A stretch of 18,661 bases of DNA, taken from positions 1 to 18,661 of the forward strand of contig JAFAKI010000364.1 in assembly GCA_019235595.1 (NCBI GenBank). The letters are read 5' to 3'. Every line of letters starts with the position of its first letter. The first letter of the stretch is position 1. The translations under genes were made by a program, and so were the position numbers. This document shows, piece after piece, positions 13,388 to 18,661 of this stretch. Origin of the DNA: Mucilaginibacter sp. Its GTDB lineage: Bacteria > Bacteroidota > Bacteroidia > Sphingobacteriales > Sphingobacteriaceae. The notes under the pieces are model-generated. The model ran no database searches, was not told the origin of the DNA, and saw only the letters and a list, made by a program, of their open reading frames with translations.

Positions 13388-16279
13388 ATGAAGTTGAACA
13401 CAAATTATCAGGAGAAATTTCAGTACAGACACATTGCTCCGAACGCCGCGGACACGGCTCAAATGTTAAAAACGATTGGTGCAGGTTCACTTGATGAATT
13501 AATCGCACAAACTATTCCATCTAACATCAGGCTAAAAAAACCGCTCAACCTACCACCGGCAAAAAGTGAGTTCGATTACCTGAACACCCTTCGCCAAGCC
13601 GCATCAAAAAACAAAGTATTCAAGTCTTTTATCGGACGGGGATACTATGACGTGATTGTGCCGGGTGTAATACAACGCAATATTCTGGAAAACCCGGGAT
13701 GGTATACCCAGTATACGCCATACCAGGCCGAAATTGCCCAGGGACGTTTACAGGCATTGCTGAATTTCCAAACCATGGTAATCGACCTGACAGGGATGGA
13801 AATTGCTAACGCTTCGCTGCTTGACGAAGGTACAGCTGCTGCTGAAGCCATGTTTATGCAATACAGCCTGCGTAAAAATCAGGATGCGAAAATCTTCTTC
13901 GTATCCGACGAGGTGTTCCCGCAAACTATAGATATTTTAAAAACACGTTCTGAACCTTATGGTATACAAATCCAGATTGGCGATCACCGCAAGGTTGAAC
14001 TGAACGAAAATATATTCGGAGCTATTGTGCAATACCCTGCCGGTCACGGCGCGGTATATGATTACTCTGATTTTGCTGCAAAAGCACATGAGAAAGGCAT
14101 CAAACTGACTGTAGTTGCCGATATTATGAGCCTTGCCTTATTAACTCCTCCGGGCGAGTGGGGCGCTGACGTCGTAGTTGGCTCAACCCAACGTTTTGGG
14201 GTGCCAATGGGCTTTGGTGGTCCGCATGCAGCTTTCTTTGCAACCAAAGAAGAATACAAACGCTCCATACCAGGCCGTATCATCGGTGTAACCATTGACA
14301 GCGCAGGCAACTATGCTTTGCGTATGGCCCTGCAAACCCGTGAGCAACATATTCGACGCGATAAAGCGACTTCAAACATCTGTACTGCACAGGCATTATT
14401 GGCTATTATGGCCGGGTGCTATGCCGTATATCATGGTCCTGAAGGTATCAAACTGATTGCTGAACGTATACATGGTTTATCAATATTGCTTTCTCAATCG
14501 TTAGAGCAATTAGGTTACAAACAATTAAACGAATCCTATTTCGATACATTGAAATTTGATTTAGGCGAACTGGTTGGACCAATCCATGCTGAAGCGATTA
14601 ACCATGAAATGAACCTGAATTACGAAGGTTCAGTGGTGACTATTTCTATCGACGAAACCACTTCATCAGAAGATATTAAAACCATGGTTCGCTTTTTTGC
14701 CAAAGTAAAAGGCAAAACTTTGAGCGATGTGAGTTTTGATGAGCTGAAAGCCAACATAGAGACAGTAATCCCGGCTGCTTTACAGCGTAAGTCGGAGTTC
14801 CTGACCCATGCTATCTTCAATACGCATCATTCAGAGCACGAGATGTTGCGTTATATCAAATCGTTGGAGGCCAAAGACCTTTCTTTGTGTCATTCCATGA
14901 TCGCGCTGGGCTCATGTACCATGAAATTGAATGCCACTACTGAAATGGTTCCGGTTACCTGGCCTGAATTCAGCAAGATGCACCCGTTTGCACCTGCCGA
15001 CCAGGTAGGCGGCTACATGCAAGTGTTTGACGAATTGAACAACTGGTTATCAGAGATTACCGGTTTCGCCGCGATGAGCTTGCAGCCAAATGCTGGCGCT
15101 CAGGGTGAATACGCTGGTTTAATGGTGATCCGCGCTTATCATCATGATAGGGGCGAGGGCCATCGTAATATTGCATTGATCCCGTCTTCAGCACACGGTA
15201 CCAACCCAGCTTCGGCAGCAATGGCCGGGATGAAGATCGTGGTGGTGAAATGCGATGAGAACGGAAATATTGATGTAAACGATCTTCGTGAAAAAGCAGT
15301 ACAGCATAAAGATGATCTTTCTTGCCTGATGGTAACCTACCCTTCAACCCATGGCGTTTTTGAGGAAGGTATTATTGAAATGTGCGAGATCATTCACCAA
15401 AATGGCGGCCAGGTTTACATGGATGGTGCCAACATGAACGCGCAGGTAGGCTTAACCAGTCCTGCTAACATCGGTGCTGATGTTTGCCATTTGAATCTTC
15501 ACAAAACATTCTGTATACCGCATGGTGGTGGTGGCCCGGGTATGGGCCCAATCGGTGTTGCCAAGCACCTGGTGCCTTATTTGCCAGGCCACGCTGTGGT
15601 GGATATTGATCGTGGTAAATCTATCCACGCTGTTTCTGCTGCTCCATGGGGCTCTGCGTCTATCCTGATCATTTCTCATGCTTATATCGCAATGATGGGC
15701 GCTGATGGCTTAACCAATGCTACCCGTTATGCTATACTGAATGCAAATTATATAAAGAGCCGTTTGAAACATCATTATCCTGTATTATACACAGGCGCTA
15801 ATGGCCGTTGCGCTCACGAAATGATCCTGGATTGCCGCTCATTTAAAGGCGCGGGCATTGAGGTGATCGATATTGCCAAACGTTTGATGGATTATGGTTT
15901 CCACGCGCCGACCGTTTCGTTCCCTGTTGCGGGTACGGTAATGATTGAGCCGACAGAATCAGAGCCTAAACACGAATTGGATCGTTTCTGCGATGCGATG
16001 ATTGCCATCCGTCATGAAATTGATGATATTGAAAAGGGCTTATTTGATAAGGTGAATAATCCGTTAAAGAATGCGCCACATACTGCCGCGGTAGTGACCG
16101 GTAACGATTGGGAGCATTCCTACAGCCGTCAGAAGGCCGCTTTCCCGCTGCCGTATGTAGCTGATTATAAATTCTGGCCTTCGGTTGGTCGTGTAAATGA
16201 TACTTATGGCGACAGGACGCTGATTTGTTCATGCCCTCCGTTGGAACACTACGAATTTGAAGAAAGCGTGATTGAGTAA
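13388..16279 (+). CDS. gcvP: Glycine dehydrogenase (aminomethyl-transferring), P-protein, single-chain
   Basis: A full-length 963-residue single-chain P-protein (family about 950-970). It is a PLP enzyme that decarboxylates glycine and passes the aminomethyl group to the lipoyl arm of GcvH, the first step of the glycine cleavage system, in the cytoplasm. The N-terminal half (RHIAPNAADTAQMLKTIG, then GRGYYDVIVPGVIQRNILENPGWYTQYTPYQAEIAQGR) and the C-terminal half (SCTMKLNATTEM, then LHKTFCIPHGGGGPGMG) are homologous folds. The PLP-binding Lys is K706 in NLHKTF, followed by the glycine-rich loop. No key residue is missing. gcvT and gcvH are not in the window. The promoter is clean, and a strong terminator made partly of the octamer repeat follows about 70 bases past the stop. 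Confidence 0.98.
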   Translation: MKLNTNYQEKFQYRHIAPNAADTAQMLKTIGAGSLDELIAQTIPSNIRLKKPLNLPPAKSEFDYLNTLRQAASKNKVFKSFIGRGYYDVIVPGVIQRNILENPGWYTQYTPYQAEIAQGRLQALLNFQTMVIDLTGMEIANASLLDEGTAAAEAMFMQYSLRKNQDAKIFFVSDEVFPQTIDILKTRSEPYGIQIQIGDHRKVELNENIFGAIVQYPAGHGAVYDYSDFAAKAHEKGIKLTVVADIMSLALLTPPGEWGADVVVGSTQRFGVPMGFGGPHAAFFATKEEYKRSIPGRIIGVTIDSAGNYALRMALQTREQHIRRDKATSNICTAQALLAIMAGCYAVYHGPEGIKLIAERIHGLSILLSQSLEQLGYKQLNESYFDTLKFDLGELVGPIHAEAINHEMNLNYEGSVVTISIDETTSSEDIKTMVRFFAKVKGKTLSDVSFDELKANIETVIPAALQRKSEFLTHAIFNTHHSEHEMLRYIKSLEAKDLSLCHSMIALGSCTMKLNATTEMVPVTWPEFSKMHPFAPADQVGGYMQVFDELNNWLSEITGFAAMSLQPNAGAQGEYAGLMVIRAYHHDRGEGHRNIALIPSSAHGTNPASAAMAGMKIVVVKCDENGNIDVNDLREKAVQHKDDLSCLMVTYPSTHGVFEEGIIEMCEIIHQNGGQVYMDGANMNAQVGLTSPANIGADVCHLNLHKTFCIPHGGGGPGMGPIGVAKHLVPYLPGHAVVDIDRGKSIHAVSAAPWGSASILIISHAYIAMMGADGLTNATRYAILNANYIKSRLKHHYPVLYTGANGRCAHEMILDCRSFKGAGIEVIDIAKRLMDYGFHAPTVSFPVAGTVMIEPTESEPKHELDRFCDAMIAIRHEIDDIEKGLFDKVNNPLKNAPHTAAVVTGNDWEHSYSRQKAAFPLPYVADYKFWPSVGRVNDTYGDRTLICSCPPLEHYEFEESVIE

Positions 16280-16343
16280 ATGTGCAGATGAGAAGATGTG
16301 TGGATGAGAAAATGTGCAGATGAGAAGATGTGCTAATGGGAAA
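16280..16343 (+). repeat. Octamer tandem repeat, cluster A (8 units)
   Basis: From the base after the gcvP stop, eight consecutive 8-bp units can be read without a gap. ATGTGCAG-like units (16280, 16296, 16312, 16328) alternate with ATGAGAAG/A-like units (16288, 16304, 16320, 16336), so a 16-bp dimer is repeated four times. The first and third dimers are identical. Unlike coding sequence, the 8-bp period shifts frame at every unit. The same octamer recurs at 17874-18017. Confidence 0.85.
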
Positions 16344-16351
16344 TATGCTAG

Positions 16352-16387
16352 TGTGCAGATGAATTTAATTCGTCTGCACATTTTTTT
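16352..16387 (+). terminator. Rho-independent terminator of gcvP, built from the octamer sequence
   Basis: TGTGCAGATGAATT (16352-16365) pairs with AATTCGTCTGCACA (16367-16380) with a single G-U pair, followed by seven T residues at 16381-16387. The outer stem is the repeat core GTGCAGAT and its inverted copy. Confidence 0.85.
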
Positions 16388-16577
16388 ATATAGGTTAGAC
16401 GGTCATGCTATTTAATGCGTTATAATCGATGAATAATACCAGAAAATAATTGATCTATACTTGCTTGATAGTTATAAATTTACTTAACTTGTAGTAATCA
16501 ATTATAAAAGCGTATTTTTTTCGCGGAATTGGGTACTTACATAACCTTTTAGATTTTGGCCCCGTATAAAGTTACAT

Positions 16578-16997
16578 ATGATTAATACTAACGGTTCTGT
16601 AAGCATTTTGCTGGTTGACGACGATGAAATAAACAATTTCATCTCGATCAAATTGATAAAAAAGGCCTTATTAAATACTGACATCATGGCCTGCCTGCAT
16701 GGTAAATATGCAATTGATCTTTTGCTGGATATTCAGCGAAACGATCCTGCTAAATTGCCAGATTATATTTTATTGGACATCAACATGCCTATCATGAATG
16801 GATGGGAGTTTTTGGATGAGTACACGCGCTTAAATATCGATCCGTTAGGTAAATGCAAAGTGTATATTATCTCATCGTCCGTATTCAGCAACGACATCAA
16901 TAAAGCACGGTCTTACCCGGTTGTGAAAGACTTTATCTCGAAACCATTGAACGTTGAGAAGATTAAAGAGCTTTTCGAAGTGGCTAACCACGTTTAA
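16578..16997 (+). CDS. Single-domain response regulator (receiver only), paralogue of the one at 530
   Basis: A 139-residue CheY-like receiver without output domain. Acidic cluster D14-D15-D16, phospho-acceptor D67 in LLDINMPIMNGWEFLDE, switch Ser S99/S100 in YIISSSV, and K122 in SKP are all present, so it should be phosphorylatable. It shares with the first regulator the order D-(L/I)-x-MP-x2-NGW-(D/E)-FLD, YI-(L/I)-SSSV, D-I-x-x-AR-x-Y and FI-x-KP. No kinase gene is adjacent; the partner must be elsewhere. A possible promoter (TTG 16529-16531, TAGATTTTG 16550-16558) has a one-base-longer box than consensus. Convergent with the MBL gene. Confidence 0.88.
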   Translation: MINTNGSVSILLVDDDEINNFISIKLIKKALLNTDIMACLHGKYAIDLLLDIQRNDPAKLPDYILLDINMPIMNGWEFLDEYTRLNIDPLGKCKVYIISSSVFSNDINKARSYPVVKDFISKPLNVEKIKELFEVANHV

Positions 16998-17000
16998 GAA

Positions 17001-17040
17001 GTTGAAAGGCTGCAAAGTTTCAGAGTTGTAGGGTTACTTC
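17001..17040. repeat. Imperfect 8-bp tandem repeat after the second response regulator
   Basis: Three bases after the stop, five 8-base units can be read: GTTGAAAG, GCTGCAAA, GTTTCAGA, GTTGTAGG and GTTACTTC, four of them opening with GTT. The sequence differs from the ATGTGCAG family but the period is the same. GAAGTTGAAA (16998-17007) also has an exact inverted copy at 17083-17092 just before the convergent stop. Confidence 0.4.
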
Positions 17041-17090
17041 TTATTTTACAAAATATCAGTTTAAACAGATATCTAAAAAGCATTTCAACT

Positions 17091-17864
17091 TCACAGCAAT
17101 TTCGTTACAGCGAATTGATCATTGAAATAACTTACTTTGCCTACAGGACCCGATTTGGCATGGTAAAATAAACAGGTATAATTTTCTTCTGCCGCCTTTT
17201 TCCCATATTCTTCTCGTAATTGCATTGCTTTACGACCGTCGTAATCATACTTCGCTATAAATTTTCTTAATAATTGCTCTGGTTCAGGCAATTCGTCACC
17301 GCCATAAAAACATTTTTCACCCCTATCATTTACCCAAAATACCTGGTGAAAAGGACAATGTCCGCCCGATAATTCATATTGTATACCATGCCTCAATTCT
17401 CCTGATCCTTCCAAAAATTGAATCTTAACCGAATCTTTTAGCGCCTCAAATATTTCTTTGTGGTAAGATGACGACTTACCTGCTAATGCAATCTCCCATT
17501 CTGCTTTTTGGATGACATGTGTAGCGTGCGGGAAGCTTGGTTCGAGTTTACGATTGCGTTCAACTACCAATCCGCCTGAATGGTCATAATGCAGATGCGA
17601 CATGAGTACAAGGGTCACATCATCCGGATCGAAACCATTGTTGCGTATATTTTGGTGAATCAACAATTCGTCACGTGTATCTTTAAAGCCAAGCCCGGCA
17701 TCAAACAGGATCAGATCATCAGAAGTTTCCACCAAAAATGGATTGACATGGATAAACAAAGAACCCGGGCGGTCTTTTGTGCTATCGGTTTGAGGATCAA
17801 AGGGTATAAATTTTTTGGAAGAATCGACTGAATAAGACCCTTCACCTAATGAAAAAATCTCCAT
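17091..17864 (-). CDS. Metallo-beta-lactamase-fold hydrolase (lactonase-like)
   Basis: A 257-residue cytoplasmic protein (no signal peptide) with the full binuclear zinc site: H90-x-H92-x-D94-H95 in SHLHYDHSGG, H169 in GGHCPFHQ, D190 in FYGGDE, and H235 in FYHAKSG. The opening FLVETSDDLILFDAGLGF is typical of the fold. The HxHxDH sequence, length and overall plan resemble the AHL-lactonase-like branch, so hydrolysis of a lactone or similar ester is possible, but this branch is wide and the substrate cannot be read from sequence. The gene is convergent with the response regulator and divergent from recJ; its upstream region is filled by octamer repeats. Confidence 0.88.
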   Translation of the reverse strand: MEIFSLGEGSYSVDSSKKFIPFDPQTDSTKDRPGSLFIHVNPFLVETSDDLILFDAGLGFKDTRDELLIHQNIRNNGFDPDDVTLVLMSHLHYDHSGGLVVERNRKLEPSFPHATHVIQKAEWEIALAGKSSSYHKEIFEALKDSVKIQFLEGSGELRHGIQYELSGGHCPFHQVFWVNDRGEKCFYGGDELPEPEQLLRKFIAKYDYDGRKAMQLREEYGKKAAEENYTCLFYHAKSGPVGKVSYFNDQFAVTKLL

Positions 17865-17873
17865 AAATTTTTA

Positions 17874-18017
17874 ATGTGCAGATGTGTAAATGTGCAGATA
17901 TGCAAATGAAAAACGCAATTTTTGGCCGGCAAATAATCTGCACATCCCTGCATCTGCACACTTGCTCATTCTCGCATCTGCACATTTTCTCATTCGCACA
18001 TCTGCATATCTGCACAT
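17874..18017. repeat. Octamer tandem repeat, cluster B (inverted, 5 + 10 units)
   Basis: Five plus-oriented octamers run gap-free at 17874-17913, then a 24-base centre containing GGCCGGC, then ten minus-oriented octamers run gap-free at 17938-18017. Exact ATGTGCAG units occur at 17874 and 17890 (plus) and at 17938, 17978 and 18010 (minus). Because the two halves face each other they form an inverted repeat; the best arm pair is 17888-17904 with 18003-18019, 17 bp perfect. The cluster fills most of the divergent MBL-recJ intergenic region. Confidence 0.88.
17903..17933 (-). promoter_or_regulatory. Candidate promoter of the MBL-fold gene
   Basis: On the minus strand TTTG (17930-17933), a 19-base spacer and TTCATTTG (17903-17910, one mismatch to TAnnTTTG) make a Bacteroidota-type promoter about 40 bases before ATG 17864. 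The -7 box lies inside octamer units, so the transcript would start within the repeat. Confidence 0.4.
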
Positions 18018-18021
18018 TTCC

Positions 18022-18029
18022 TATCTTTA
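18022..18029 (+). promoter_or_regulatory. Candidate -7 element for recJ
   Basis: TATCTTTA matches TAnnTTTG except at the last base, 19 bases before ATG 18049. The region where a -33 element should lie is inside the octamer repeat and shows no TTTG. Confidence 0.35.
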
Positions 18030-18048
18030 CTTTTTAAAGCGCAAAGAT

Positions 18049-18661
18049 ATGGATAAACGGTGGGCGGTAAGAGAAAAGCCTGATAATACAGATGTCATAA
18101 AATTGGCCGATGAATTGGGTATCGACACCGTTCTGAGTACTTTGCTGACCTACAGGGGCATAAAAACCTATGAAGATGCCCGTTATTTTTTCCGCCCTGA
18201 TCTGAGGCACCTGCATGATCCCTTCCTGATGGCGGATATGGAAAAAGCTATAGAAAGAATAGAACGCGCCATTGCTGCCGGAGAAAAGATATTGGTTTAT
18301 GGCGATTATGACGTAGATGGCACTACGGCGGTGTCGCTGGTCTATAGTTTTTTCTCCAAACTCTACGACAGGGTTGAATATTACATTCCCGACCGTTATT
18401 TAGAGGGCTATGGCATATCCACTCAGGGCATTGACTATGCCGCAAACAATGGTTTCAGTCTAATTATCGCGCTGGATTGCGGCATTAAATCGGTTGATAA
18501 AATTGCTTATGCTAATACCAAAGGCGTAGATTTTGTAATCTGCGATCACCACTTGCCGGGTAAAGAATTGCCTGAAGCTGTTGCGGTGCTCGACCCAAAA
18601 CGTGCTGACTGTGAATATCCCTACAAAGAATTATCAGGTTGTGGAATAGGTTTTAAGCTGA
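18049..18661 (+). CDS. recJ: Single-stranded-DNA-specific exonuclease RecJ (3' end outside window)
   Basis: The frame opens at ATG 18049 and stays open for 204 codons to the window edge; full-length RecJ is about 560-580 residues, so roughly the first third is visible. RecJ is a 5'-to-3' single-strand exonuclease used in recombination repair and mismatch repair. Seen: the N-terminal KRWAVREKP opening typical of Bacteroidota RecJ, DHH-superfamily motif I VYGDYDVDGTTA (D86, D88, D90), motif II IALDCG (D143) and motif III CDHH (D166, H167, H168), all metal-binding residues. The start is the first ATG after the repeat region and matches the family N-terminus. Confidence 0.95.
   Translation, partial: MDKRWAVREKPDNTDVIKLADELGIDTVLSTLLTYRGIKTYEDARYFFRPDLRHLHDPFLMADMEKAIERIERAIAAGEKILVYGDYDVDGTTAVSLVYSFFSKLYDRVEYYIPDRYLEGYGISTQGIDYAANNGFSLIIALDCGIKSVDKIAYANTKGVDFVICDHHLPGKELPEAVAVLDPKRADCEYPYKELSGCGIGFKL

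Noticed and set aside
15057..16232. Minus-strand open frames of 75-96 codons inside gcvP
   Set aside because: They overlap a fully recognisable enzyme in its conserved region and show no protein-like pattern of their own.
10844..16279. Vitamin B6 and glycine cleavage operon
   Set aside because: pdxJ and gcvP are separated by a 1.7-kb gene on the opposite strand and gcvP has its own promoter; only a metabolic link remains.
16446..16505. 9-bp inverted repeat ATAATTGAT / ATCAATTAT before the second response regulator
   Set aside because: AT-only apart from one base per arm, with a 42-base loop in very AT-rich DNA; chance occurrence is likely.
16280..18017. CRISPR-like appearance of the repeat clusters
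   Set aside because: Units are 8 bp, contiguous and degenerate, with no unique spacers of constant length and no cas genes nearby.

Overview
The window looks like chromosomal DNA of a Bacteroidota bacterium, most likely family Sphingobacteriaceae (Mucilaginibacter/Pedobacter-like). The reasons are a type-B (gliding-motility type) C-terminal sorting domain of the type IX secretion system, secreted proteins with a carboxypeptidase-regulatory-like domain, promoters of the Bacteroidota form TTG-N19/20-TAnnTTTG (best before ahcY and gcvP), few Shine-Dalgarno sequences, and protein sequences of Sphingobacteriaceae flavour. The genus is inferred from recalled protein resemblance, not from a search.

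Layout. 1-390: tail of a small coiled-coil protein with a GreA-like C-terminus. 530-931: stand-alone response regulator. 1172-1585 (minus): bacilliredoxin. 1805-3339: membrane-anchored M23 peptidase followed by a bactofilin, a probable cell-shape pair. 3394-4713: adenosylhomocysteinase (ahcY) with its own promoter and terminator. 4834-5256: AT-rich orphan gene with a TTG start. 5279-9593 (minus): four genes, namely a 20-repeat MORN protein, a secreted OB-like protein, a DUF5655 protein and a carboxypeptidase-regulatory-like secreted protein. 9762-10754 (minus): secreted NodB-type polysaccharide deacetylase. 10844-11560: pdxJ. 11557-13233 (minus): SprB-like repeat protein exported by the type IX system. 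13388-16279: gcvP. 16578-16997: second stand-alone response regulator. 17091-17864 (minus): metallo-beta-lactamase-fold hydrolase. 18049 to the end: recJ, cut by the window edge and plain from its DYDVDG and DHH motifs.

How genes relate. Housekeeping metabolism (ahcY, pdxJ, gcvP) is interleaved with envelope genes (M23 peptidase, bactofilin, deacetylase, T9SS cargo, MORN protein). pdxJ makes the B6 vitamer that becomes the GcvP cofactor, but the two are not co-transcribed. No phage, transposase, CRISPR array, tRNA or rRNA was seen.

No clearly new multi-gene system stands out. The most striking unexplained structure is intergenic: a degenerate 8-bp tandem repeat (units like ATGTGCAG and ATGAGAAA) fills the space after gcvP and the MBL-recJ divergent region, 23 units in all, and is partly folded into the gcvP terminator and into a long inverted repeat beside recJ. 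Short-period repeats of other sequence follow the stop codons of ahcY (7 bp) and of the second response regulator (8 bp). No gene-free stretch exceeds 300 bases; the longest, 16280-16577, holds the octamer array, a terminator and otherwise only AT-rich sequence.
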